64,000 nt of DNA, from positions 216,859 to 280,858 of the forward strand of contig NZ_JABXKP010000064.1 of assembly GCF_017114985.1 (NCBI RefSeq), given 5' to 3'. Under the pieces are notes generated by a model that saw only the letters and a program-made list of their open reading frames with translations, did not search any database and was not told the origin of the DNA. Positions within the stretch are counted from its first letter, which is position 1, and every line of letters begins with the position of its first letter. A program made the translations under genes and the position numbers. Source of the DNA: Nostoc sp. JL33. GTDB taxonomy: Bacteria > Cyanobacteriota > Cyanobacteriia > Cyanobacteriales > Nostocaceae. Below, in pieces: positions 1-7,807 of the stretch.

Positions 1-603
1 GACGCGATCGCTAGCAATATCCTTGATGAAAACATCGGGAAAGGTAAACAATAACTGGCGCAGTGAAACAACTCTCACCAGCGTCCGGTTGTCATCTGTG
101 ACGTATGCGTAGTAAATCGACTCCTTGTCTTCGTCCTGACGGCGGATTTTGCTCAGGGCTTCGCCTACAGTCAATCCTTCCCGCAACCGCACATATTCGG
201 TTGTCATCACCCGCCCAGCAGTGCCTTCTGGATAGCCGAGAATCGTTGCTGTTGCTTGCCTTTGTTCTGGACTCAGTTCTTGCAATAGCCGTTTGATTAC
301 CCCAGCAGGTAGTTCATCAAACAATTCTGCCCGTTCGTCGGGACTCATCTCTTCTACAAGTTGCACTACCTGGACATCATGCAGAGAATTAATTAGTTCT
401 TCCTGTACCTCTGTGGGCAGATATTCAAATACATCAATTGCCTGACCTTTGTTGAGTAAACGGAATGCGATCGCACGTTGTTTCTCAGGCAATTGTGTAA
501 TGTATTCTCCCACATCCACAGGTTGTAAGCGATTTAAATCCCATTTCAACTGGTTTAAATCGGTAGTATCAGTCAACAAATCCCGAATATCTTGTGTGAG
601 CAT
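1..603 (-). CDS. mgtE: Magnesium transporter MgtE, N-terminal part (cut by window edge)
   Basis: The 201 visible codons read from an ATG at 603 to the window edge without a stop, so the 3' part lies outside. The residues form the acidic helical-repeat N domain of MgtE (repeats such as LPEKQRAIAFRLL and MSPDERAELFDELP) running into the start of the CBS region (EGTAGRVMTTEYVRL). MgtE is an inner-membrane Mg2+ channel; its N and CBS domains sense cytosolic Mg2+ and close the pore. The membrane domain is not in the window. An AGGAGAT ribosome-binding site lies just upstream of the ATG, next to a strong hairpin. The family call is firm; completeness cannot be judged. Confidence 0.9.
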   Translation of the reverse strand, partial: MLTQDIRDLLTDTTDLNQLKWDLNRLQPVDVGEYITQLPEKQRAIAFRLLNKGQAIDVFEYLPTEVQEELINSLHDVQVVQLVEEMSPDERAELFDELPAGVIKRLLQELSPEQRQATATILGYPEGTAGRVMTTEYVRLREGLTVGEALSKIRRQDEDKESIYYAYVTDDNRTLVRVVSLRQLLFTFPDVFIKDIASDRV

Positions 604-800
604 GAGATATATCTCCTAAGTCTCCCCCGCGCTGGGAGACTTCCTCGCCAGCTCAGAGGAGGTTGATACTGCCATCTTGTGGACTATGGTCCATAAAATT
701 TCAACAATTCAATATCGATATCTAATTCAAGGCATCGCTGTTCATCATCCTAACCCGGAATAGCACTCTCCGGGAGATACTGAATCCAAATATTCAGTAC
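604..800 (-). promoter_or_regulatory. Hairpin-rich 5' leader of mgtE (unassigned structured RNA candidate)
   Basis: Three inverted repeats lie in line upstream of mgtE: AAGTCTCCC/GGGAGACTT at 618-642, right beside the ribosome-binding site, CCCGGA/TCCGGG at 754-774, and TACTGAAT/ATTCAGTA at 778-799. Mg2+ transporter genes are often controlled by leader RNA in bacteria, so a regulatory leader is plausible. I could not align it to the M-box or another riboswitch I know. Confidence 0.35.
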
Positions 801-1152
801 CTGTGATATTCCTCACTAACTTAATTAACCTAAGTTTCAGGTAATTTTCGGTATAAGTATAACTTTAAGTAGATTTTACTACTGCTATAAGCTATGTGTC
901 TTGCCAATCAAGGAATTTACTCGCAAACTTTATAGAGTTAAAATATTTACAACCTCATAAGTACTGTGTTGGTATCAAGCAACTTCATGTATAGTCACCG
1001 GGACGACGAAGAATCAGAAATGGGTTAGCAGGTTTGATTTCATAGTCGCGGTAATCTGTTTCAGCTTTGGCGATCGCTCTTGGGTGTGCCTAGTTTACTC
1101 TATACTTAGAGACATAAAAACAAAAATTGATACTTTGCGAGTAGCGCGATCG
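801..1152. other. Intergenic, AT-rich
   Basis: No supported gene. The part next to the mgtE leader may hold its promoter (TTATACTT-like stretches on the minus strand near 855-870). A HIP1-like GGCGATCGC site lies at about 1070. Confidence 0.4.
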
Positions 1153-1230
1153 ATCATTGGCAACCAAACCAAGGGTAAAAGCTTTCGCGGACTCCTTGAT
1201 TATCTCGAAAACAAAGAGCATTCATTTAGT
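1153..1230 (+). pseudogene. Relaxase/mobilization nuclease N-terminal remnant
   Basis: Read on the plus strand, this stretch encodes IGNQTKGKSFRGLLDYLENK. It closely resembles the extreme N-terminus of MobA/VirD2-type relaxases of cyanobacterial plasmids as I remember them (they begin MIGNQ.KGKSFRG..). The ATG is replaced (ATC ATT GGC), and similarity ends abruptly at about 1230, where the sequence runs into the 3' end of the convergent WD40 gene. About 26 codons survive of a gene that normally has several hundred. I read it as a dead fragment left by a mobilizable element. Confidence 0.5.
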
Positions 1231-1260
1231 CAACTAAAGATTTACTTTATAAATGCTCTC

Positions 1261-2358
1261 TTAGGCAGTAAATTTCCAAAGTTTAACATTTCCATCATGA
1301 TCTCCAGATACCAAATACCTATTACTTATAGCTAATGAGCTGATCCCTGGTTTGTGTTTACCTGGAAATTCTTGCAAAAGTTCTTTGCTTTCAGTACACG
1401 ATATCCTGATATTTCCATTTAGTGTAGCAGTGATGAGAATACTACCGTTATGATTTAGGAGAACGTTGGGGACAAATGGGCCACCATCCGATATTGGTGC
1501 TGCTTCAATTATTTGTATTCTTTTGCCACTCATAGTATCCCATATGTACACTTCGTTATGTCGATCTGATGCAGTAGCTAGAACCCTTCCTCTATCGTCA
1601 ATTGAGCAGTAACTCACTTCTCCATAATGACTATCAGGGAAAGCTCTAATAAGTTTTGTAGAAGGCATTTCCCAGACTCGATTTTCTCCAAGTCCGCCTC
1701 GTGCATACAAATGTTCTCCAGTATCATTAAATGCTAATAGGTCAAAATCCCAAAATCTTTCGTCACTAATTTCAGCAATCTGCTTCAATGACTTTAAATT
1801 CCATACAATCACTTTGACTTGATGTGAGTAATCTATCGCCGCAGCCAAGTAATTAGCTCTAAGATTAATTGCAAGACATCCTACAGCACTTGGTGTCTCT
1901 AAAGTTTGTGAAAGCTGATTAGAAAAATAATTCCAGATTTTTATTCTGTTGTCTGAACCTCCACTGATTACATCACCCTTCTCTCCAATTACAACTGCAC
2001 CAGCATTACGCTCATGAGAGTATGAGGCGATAAGCTCACCAGATAAAAGATGCCAAATACTTACCTTTCCATCTCTTGATGAACAAGCAATAATTCCTTG
2101 CAATTCATCAATAGCAATCTTTGCGATTCCTATATATGAATTACGTATTTTATGCGATCGCAAAACTTTAAAGAGTTTTAATGGCGATAAATATTTTTTT
2201 CTCTCATCTTCAGATAGCTTGATCGAAGGTAAAGAAGCTTTGTTGTCTAGCCCATAAGAGAAAAATTCATCCTTCATAACTTTTTTTATTGGATTTCGGT
2301 TGCAGGCTTTCAGTAGTAGTGCTGTGAAAGATATCGTAATAAATTCTTTCCGCTTCAT
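1261..2358 (-). CDS. WD40-repeat protein, putative lipoprotein
   Basis: 365 residues. The N-terminus MKRKEFITISFTALLLKAC is a short signal sequence ending in a lipobox-like LKAC, so the protein may be lipid-anchored at the outer face of the plasma membrane. From about residue 75 on there are six or seven degenerate WD40 blades, with endings such as DGKVSIWHL, DNRIKIWNY, RHNEVYIWD and DGNVKLWKF, enough for one beta-propeller. Such propellers bind partners and are not usually catalytic. It is transcribed away from the RHH/DUF gene set and convergent with the relaxase remnant. The partner is unknown. Confidence 0.75.
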   Translation of the reverse strand: MKRKEFITISFTALLLKACNRNPIKKVMKDEFFSYGLDNKASLPSIKLSEDERKKYLSPLKLFKVLRSHKIRNSYIGIAKIAIDELQGIIACSSRDGKVSIWHLLSGELIASYSHERNAGAVVIGEKGDVISGGSDNRIKIWNYFSNQLSQTLETPSAVGCLAINLRANYLAAAIDYSHQVKVIVWNLKSLKQIAEISDERFWDFDLLAFNDTGEHLYARGGLGENRVWEMPSTKLIRAFPDSHYGEVSYCSIDDRGRVLATASDRHNEVYIWDTMSGKRIQIIEAAPISDGGPFVPNVLLNHNGSILITATLNGNIRISCTESKELLQEFPGKHKPGISSLAISNRYLVSGDHDGNVKLWKFTA

Positions 2359-2698
2359 AACTTCCTAAACGTTCTGCGAGCGATCGCTGAAATTACCACT
2401 CGTTTATCTAATGTAAACTCTCAACAAAAGAATTCATTATGCCTTAAGAAAATCGCAACTTAAGTATAAAATATTACACGCACAGTAAATGTTTGAACAA
2501 ATATCGTATTTAGTTTGCGATCACGGTCATTTTCTAACCCATGACTAAAAATTAGCTGTATCTCTGACTGTGTTAAAACCTTAGCGCGTACATGTCGATT
2601 TATTTTCATTGCCAGACTGTAGACCCTGTAATCCACAGCCTACAATGTTTCGATATCTAATAAGCTACATCGATTAAGCGAGTTGATAAAGGTAATTT
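2359..2698. other. Intergenic, no gene seen
   Basis: This 340-bp AT-rich gap contains a GCGATCGC site at about 2380 and the upstream region of the WD40 gene. I see no convincing RNA gene, terminator or repeat. Confidence 0.4.
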
Positions 2699-2896
2699 TT
2701 AGAGATTTTCTCGTGTTCGTTTTGCTTCTATTAGTTTTTCCAGTTCACCAATTTCATCTATGGTATAAAACTTCGGGTTAGGTTCAGCATTAATTTTATC
2801 CATTAGAGCGTGAAAAGCTTCTGTATCATTACGATTCTCTAATAAATAACGTTTTAACTCTACTTTGCTCATTGCTGCAAACTGAGGCTTATTCAT
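2699..2896 (-). CDS. DUF6887-type small protein
   Basis: 65 residues from MNKPQFAAMSKVELKRYLL. I chose the ATG at 2896 and not the in-frame ATG at 2911, because cyanobacterial relatives begin MNKP.F..M and because this ATG overlaps the stop of the preceding gene (ATGA). The motif LKRYLLENRNDTEAFHALMDK is the family signature. The function is unknown. The gene is almost always found behind a DUF6888 gene, as here, which suggests that the two products act together; a toxin-antitoxin-like role has not been shown to my knowledge. It is the third gene of a tightly coupled set with the RHH gene. Confidence 0.7.
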   Translation of the reverse strand: MNKPQFAAMSKVELKRYLLENRNDTEAFHALMDKINAEPNPKFYTIDEIGELEKLIEAKRTRENL

Positions 2897-3075
2897 TCGT
2901 CGTATCTCCATTCACCATTAGACTTAATTACAATACCTGTTTCATCTCCAGCCAAGATATAGATGTCTCCTGTTCGTTCATCTAATCTCACTATAAAGAT
3001 AGGTAGTAGAAACGTTGTGAGGTTTTGACAGAGGATAAAACAAATCAAATTTTGTTTGGGTGTAGGATACCTCAT
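2893..3075 (-). CDS. DUF6888-type small protein
   Basis: 60 residues from the ATG at 3075. The core LDERTGDIYILAGDETGIVIKSNGEWRY matches the DUF6888 signature (RLDERTGNIYILAG...GEWR) as I remember it. The ATG overlaps the stop of the RHH gene (TGATG), and its own stop overlaps the DUF6887 start (ATGA), so translation of all three is probably coupled. A TTG one codon upstream is possible but less likely. The function is unknown. Confidence 0.7.
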   Translation of the reverse strand: MRYPTPKQNLICFILCQNLTTFLLPIFIVRLDERTGDIYILAGDETGIVIKSNGEWRYDE

Positions 3076-3260
3076 CAAGGTTGACTTACCTTTTTGATTG
3101 CCGCATCACACCACATCCTGACAGCTTCTTCCATTGCCTCACTGTGACCTATTTCTAACTCAAGAGCTAGATGTTTGAAATTTTTAACTAAATCCTTGGG
3201 CAGATAGGCGGCACTCTGGGTGTAATCGCTGTGGGTGCGTTTGTTAATTCGAGTTTCCAT
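3075..3260 (-). CDS. Small ribbon-helix-helix (ParG/CopG-like) DNA-binding protein
   Basis: 61 residues, METRINKRTHSDYTQ..., with a basic N-terminus and the pattern YLPKDLVKNFKHLALELEIGHSEAMEEAVRMW. This resembles the ribbon-helix-helix fold of plasmid partition regulators and antitoxins: a beta strand, a helix, a GHSEAM turn and a second helix. It is the first gene of the overlapping set with DUF6888 and DUF6887 and may repress its own promoter, which would lie between 3261 and 3400. RHH membership is an inference from pattern only. Confidence 0.55.
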   Translation of the reverse strand: METRINKRTHSDYTQSAAYLPKDLVKNFKHLALELEIGHSEAMEEAVRMWCDAAIKKVSQP

Positions 3261-3522
3261 GATGAAAAAAGTTAATCTGCTGTTATGCTAGCATACTAGC
3301 TCATATCCCCCAGATTGCACTCCATAGCACGTAATTCTGACCACACCGAAATAAAATCGCTAAAATTAAGTACCCATAAACCTATTTACACGAGATAATA
3401 ATAAGCTCACACCACCCTCAGCTGTTGTCCCATCAACCATTACAGAACTTGTTATGGCTTGGTTTAGGTAATTCACTTGACAGTCACAGGGTTGAATTTT
3501 ACAAGTAGTTCTGAACCAAATC

Positions 3523-6500
3523 ATGAAAACATCTACCAAATTGCTAGCTCGCCTGGAGTATTATTACCAGCAAATCAAAACGATTATTCTGACTCGGCAA
3601 AATCCGATTACTGGTTTACTACCTGCGAGTACAGCGATTACAGCCCACGGCGATTATACAGATGCTTGGGTGCGAGACAACGTTTACAGCATTTTGGCAG
3701 TTTGGGGTTTAGGACTTGCATATCGCAAGATTGACGACGACAAAGGACGCACTTATGAACTAGAACACAGTGTCATCAAACTGATGCGCGGGTTGTTGTT
3801 TGCAATGATGCGACAGGCTCATAAAGTAGAGACATTTAAACATACTCAGTCGCTACTGGATGGACTGCACGCCAAATATAATACCGCAACTGGCGATATT
3901 GTTGTTGGTGATGACGAATGGGGACATTTGCAACTTGATGCCACATCTATATTTTTACTGATGTTGGCGCAAATGACCGCAGCCGGATTGCAAATAATTT
4001 ATAGTATTGATGAAGTGAATTTCGTCCAAAATTTGGTTTACTACATTGGACGAGCTTACCGCACACCAGATTACGGCATTTGGGAACGTGGTAATAAAAT
4101 TAATCGTGGTAGTGCTGAGTTAAATGCCAGTTCCGTAGGGATGGCAAAAGCTGCTTTAGAAGCTATCAACGGACTAGATTTGTTTGGTGTGCGTGGTAGT
4201 CAAGCATCGGTGATTCATGTGCTACCAGATGAAATCGCCCGCGCCCGGATTACTTTAGAATCCCTATTACCGAGAGAATCTGGTTCCAAAGAAATTGATG
4301 CGGCGCTGTTAAGTATTATTAGTTATCCTGCTTTTGCAGTGGAAGATTTGGAGTTACGCGATCGCACCTTAAACGATATTATTAATAAACTCGCAGGTAA
4401 ATTTGGCTGCAAACGCTTTCTGCGTGATGGACACCAAACCGTTTTAGAAGATCATCAGCGCTTACATTACGAACCGTGGGAACTCAAGCAATTTGAGCAT
4501 ATTGAATGCGAATGGCCGTTATTTTTTACTTATTTAGTTCTAGATGGTTTATTTCGCGGCGAGCAAGAGCAAGTTAAAAAATACCAAGAGCTTTTAGAAT
4601 CATTACTTATAGAACAAAATGGTTTACGTTTATTGCCAGAACTTTATTATGTTCCAGCCGAAAACATAGAAGCAGAAAAGTTAGCACCCCAAACGCAACC
4701 ACGTTTGCCCAATGAAAATATTCCCTTGGTGTGGGCGCAGAGTTTATATTTTCTCAGTCAAATGTTGAGTGAAGGATTACTAGCGGTTGGTGATATCGAC
4801 CCTTTAGGAAGACATTTATGTGTGGGAAAACAGCGCGAGGCGTTGGTACAAATTGCTTTCTTAGCAGAAGATGAAGATTTACAGACGAAACTAGAAGTTC
4901 ACGGAATTGAAACACAAACGCCTACCCAAGTAGAACCGATTCAGGTGAGAAAAGCTGGAGAATTTTCAGCTATTTATACCCAAATTGGACGTAACGATAA
5001 ACTTGGTTTAACTGGGCGGCCAGCGCGAAGGTTGCGGAGTTTAACAACATCTAGAATCTTTCGGATTAGCGGTGAAACAATTGTATTTTTACCTTCATTT
5101 TCCGACTCTCAACAGTTTTACTTAACCCTTGATTACCATTTTTTATTAGATCAAATTAGAAGCGAACTAGCTTACATTCAAAAATATTGGGGGGATTTAG
5201 GGCGTCCTACTTTGACTTTAATGTTGACGCACACCATGTTAGAAATCGGTTCTGAGGCATTATTAGAACTAATGCAAGAACTGAAAGATGGTGTTTGTAA
5301 CGGTGTGCGGGTGAAATTAGGGCGTCTAAATCAGCTAATGCTGACAGCTGGAATCCAAAGAATTGATTTTCTTCCCAATGCAGAATTCTCGCGATCGCCA
5401 GTGAAAAATGCTAGCCCACGTTGTTATTACCTAGCTTATCATCCTGATAAAAACTGGCGCTTAGAAAATACCCAAGAATTTAAAATGGAGTGTGAAACCA
5501 ACCTTGGGTTATTACTTTCTTATTTGCGCTCATCAGAGAATATCTACGAGCAAATTGAGTTATTGCAAACTTTAACTCGCTTGCAAGGAATGGAATTTGA
5601 TACGGGGTACGGTGGGCCAGGATATCCCGTCAGCGTAGCCGATTTACTCGATGAAGTTTACACCAAAGCTGGAGATTTAGCTATTTGGGCGGTGGTGCGC
5701 CGGGCTGCGGGGTTACGGCAAATGGTTGATATCAGCCTATCAGATGCAGTGACAAGTATTTTGGTACGGGGTAAGCAGATTGCTGTGGGTAAAGCTTACA
5801 GCGAGGCGTCCTTGATTACCGTACCCATGTCCCACGATGAAATTGCCGATAAAATTAATCATTTTTGTCGTGAGGATATACGCGATCGCGTCCTCACCCA
5901 AGAGATTTTAATCTATCTTGGTATCTTAATTCGCTCAGAAGCCGAACTATTTCAGGGACTACTGACGCTGAGAGTTGGCTATCTCATCTTATTGATAACC
6001 AGCGAACTAGCGGGGGAATTGGATGTTACTCAAGATGAAGCATACGATCACTTAATGCAACTTTCCCCCTTTGAAGTGAAAATGCGCTTGCGTCAGGTAT
6101 TAACTAGATATACTGGCATGAGTAACCTGTTGCGCCAGCAAGAATCACTGCACGTCAAACAAAAAGAAAGTGATATTGCTTGGGTGGTGTTACCAACAAT
6201 AGAAGAAGGAATAGAAGTTCCGCCGGGCGGTTGGCGGCGGTTTCGCCAAGCTGAAGGTGCGACGGGGCGCGTACCAAAAGAATTTTTTAAGCAAGTTTGG
6301 CTATTAATGCAACATTGCAAGGGTCTAGTAATTGGCGATAAACTAGAGCGCCGCAATCGTTTAGATAGTGAGATAATGTTGTCGGAAATGACGGCAGGTG
6401 AAAGAAATTTTGCTCTCTTGGTTGAGCATTTGCTGAATAAAATCGAAGCTCCAGAATATCGCCAAGTTAATATTGAAGCATTAATCGAATTAGCTGCGAT

Positions 6501-6729
6501 CGCTGCTAATAATCCTAAGTTGCAAATTGAAGAATATATCGTGTTGGATGTCTTAATTGGTCATGCAGTGCGATTGGCATGGTTAGAAAATCATAATCAT
6601 CGCAGCGATCGCTATGATGAGGATAAGGCGAGTGCGTGGCGATCGTTTTACAACACCTCTCCTAGAGATTGCGCTAGTTATATTTTGAAGGCGTTGAGGT
6701 TCTTGACGGAATTTGTGAAGGATTTTTAA
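3523..6729 (+). CDS. Phosphorylase-kinase alpha-like GH15-family protein
   Basis: 1068 residues. The N-terminal half is a six-hairpin glucoamylase-like (GH15) domain: DAWVRDN at 47-53, a WERGNKINRGSAELNASSVGMA segment near 187 and WPLFFTYLVLDGLF near 335. The C-terminal half resembles the regulatory part of eukaryotic phosphorylase b kinase alpha/beta subunits, including a GPGYPVSVADLLDEVY block. Cyanobacteria have full-length relatives of this kind although they lack the kinase. A role in binding or cleaving glycogen-type glucans is inferred only. The ATG at 3523 gives the family-typical start MKTSTKLLARLEYYYQQIK. It is monocistronic, followed at once by the repeat-framed GxxExxY gene. Confidence 0.8.
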   Translation: MKTSTKLLARLEYYYQQIKTIILTRQNPITGLLPASTAITAHGDYTDAWVRDNVYSILAVWGLGLAYRKIDDDKGRTYELEHSVIKLMRGLLFAMMRQAHKVETFKHTQSLLDGLHAKYNTATGDIVVGDDEWGHLQLDATSIFLLMLAQMTAAGLQIIYSIDEVNFVQNLVYYIGRAYRTPDYGIWERGNKINRGSAELNASSVGMAKAALEAINGLDLFGVRGSQASVIHVLPDEIARARITLESLLPRESGSKEIDAALLSIISYPAFAVEDLELRDRTLNDIINKLAGKFGCKRFLRDGHQTVLEDHQRLHYEPWELKQFEHIECEWPLFFTYLVLDGLFRGEQEQVKKYQELLESLLIEQNGLRLLPELYYVPAENIEAEKLAPQTQPRLPNENIPLVWAQSLYFLSQMLSEGLLAVGDIDPLGRHLCVGKQREALVQIAFLAEDEDLQTKLEVHGIETQTPTQVEPIQVRKAGEFSAIYTQIGRNDKLGLTGRPARRLRSLTTSRIFRISGETIVFLPSFSDSQQFYLTLDYHFLLDQIRSELAYIQKYWGDLGRPTLTLMLTHTMLEIGSEALLELMQELKDGVCNGVRVKLGRLNQLMLTAGIQRIDFLPNAEFSRSPVKNASPRCYYLAYHPDKNWRLENTQEFKMECETNLGLLLSYLRSSENIYEQIELLQTLTRLQGMEFDTGYGGPGYPVSVADLLDEVYTKAGDLAIWAVVRRAAGLRQMVDISLSDAVTSILVRGKQIAVGKAYSEASLITVPMSHDEIADKINHFCREDIRDRVLTQEILIYLGILIRSEAELFQGLLTLRVGYLILLITSELAGELDVTQDEAYDHLMQLSPFEVKMRLRQVLTRYTGMSNLLRQQESLHVKQKESDIAWVVLPTIEEGIEVPPGGWRRFRQAEGATGRVPKEFFKQVWLLMQHCKGLVIGDKLERRNRLDSEIMLSEMTAGERNFALLVEHLLNKIEAPEYRQVNIEALIELAAIAANNPKLQIEEYIVLDVLIGHAVRLAWLENHNHRSDRYDEDKASAWRSFYNTSPRDCASYILKALRFLTEFVKDF

Positions 6730-7196
6730 ACGCAAAGTAGCGCAGAGGGAAACGCAGAGGAACGCAGAGGATGAGAGAGAATGAGTTGAGTGGGGTGATT
6801 ATTGGGTGTGCGATGAGGGTGCATACTGCTTTGGGGCCTGGTTTGTTGGAGTCGGCTTATGAGGTGTGCTTGGATTATGAGTTGAAGAAAGCCGGATTGA
6901 ATGTTGGTAAGCAAATTCCATTGCCTTTGGTTTACCAAGATGTGCAATTGGAATGTGTTTATCGATTAGATTTGATAGTCGAAAATAAAGTAATTGTAGA
7001 GATTAAATCTGTAGAATCCTTCCACCCGATTCACTCCGTTCAACTCCTAACCTATCTCAAACTAGCAAACTGCAAACTAGGTCTTCTGCTCAACTTCAAC
7101 GTCCTCCACCTCAAAGAAGGCATCAAACGCGTAGCCAACAACCTCTAACTCTGACTCCGCGTTCCTCTGCGCTTCCCTCCGCGTTCCTTTGCGTTA
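6729..7196. repeat. Inverted repeats framing the GxxExxY gene
   Basis: The left arm (6729-6770) carries CGCAAAG, CGCAGAGGGAAACGCAGAGG and AACGCAGAGG. The right arm (7150-7196) reads as its inverted copy (CCGCGTTCCTCTGCGC, CTCCGCGTTCCTTTGCGTT). The arms are about 42-47 bp, mostly identical, and touch the gene at both ends, so gene plus arms form a unit of about 470 bp. Such CGCAGAGG arms are found around GxxExxY genes in many unrelated bacteria, as I recall. Confidence 0.75.
6771..7148 (+). CDS. GxxExxY protein (PD-(D/E)XK nuclease-like)
   Basis: 125 residues, full length for the family (about 120-130). The naming motif is GLLESAYE (G..E..Y) at about 24-31. The nuclease-like core follows, with YRLDLIVENKVIVEIKSVE, which supplies D...E.K of the PD-(D/E)XK fold at about 66-82. 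The biological role is unknown; a selfish or defence-linked nuclease role has been suggested for the fold. It starts directly after the left inverted-repeat arm, with no space for a promoter of its own apart from the arm. Its base composition resembles the neighbours. Confidence 0.85.
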   Translation: MRENELSGVIIGCAMRVHTALGPGLLESAYEVCLDYELKKAGLNVGKQIPLPLVYQDVQLECVYRLDLIVENKVIVEIKSVESFHPIHSVQLLTYLKLANCKLGLLLNFNVLHLKEGIKRVANNL

Positions 7197-7201
7197 AAAA
7201 T

Positions 7202-7516
7202 CTACTTAACCGACACAGCATCAACATCAACGGTGTTTCCAGTGGAGGTAGAACCCTCAGTAGTATTAGGTGTTTCAGTGCCTAGATCACCCTTACGAGC
7301 TTTCCAGCCTTCAATTACTAGCCCAGACACCTCACTAACTAGCAGGGTCAAAAGGAAAACATCATCAATTTGTCCCACAACGGGTATAAAATCTGGAAGA
7401 ATATCAATTGGGCTGGCCAAATAAGCTAACGTTCCTAAAATTACCCACCAACGGTACTTGGGGTTACGAAGCACATCGCGATACCAGGTGTAAAGTGATT
7501 GGATTGAGAATTTCAT
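7202..7516 (-). CDS. YkvA/DUF1232 family membrane protein
   Basis: 104 residues. The segment YRWWVILGTLAYLASPIDILPDFIPVVGQIDDV is the hallmark of DUF1232: a hydrophobic helix followed by SPID-LPD-IP-GxxDD. A second hydrophobic stretch, FLLTLLVSEVSGLVI, follows. The acidic, threonine-rich tail (about 78-104) is lineage-specific. Function is unknown; members are small integral membrane proteins. It is convergent with the GxxExxY unit and ends only a few bases from the right inverted repeat, which may act as its terminator. Confidence 0.85.
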   Translation of the reverse strand: MKFSIQSLYTWYRDVLRNPKYRWWVILGTLAYLASPIDILPDFIPVVGQIDDVFLLTLLVSEVSGLVIEGWKARKGDLGTETPNTTEGSTSTGNTVDVDAVSVK

Positions 7517-7807
7517 ATTTTGAACCTCCAGTTATCTTTAATTTTGACAAATTATCCTAAAAATTTCCGGTGGGAATAACCGCCCTAGTTAGTCTGGAAG
7601 ACGCTACTCGTAATCTGTCACTAAATACCTACTCTGTGATTCTGCACAAGAGTGTAGTAATTCCCTGACAACAAATAAATTGTATGGATGTTGATTGTGT
7701 ATTTTTAGAAGGGAATCCTAGTTATATATATCTAAAGTTTCGCCTCTTTAGTGTAAATTTATCTGCTTTTAAAAAGGCGAAACACTAACGCAGGATGGAA
7801 CCTACCG

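Noticed and set aside
604..800. M-box Mg2+ riboswitch
   Set aside because: The conserved M-box segments could not be found; only unassigned hairpins remain.
1084..1335. Complete 83-residue gene containing the relaxase-like segment
   Set aside because: Only about 26 codons resemble relaxases; the start is not family-like and the end is antisense to the WD40 gene.
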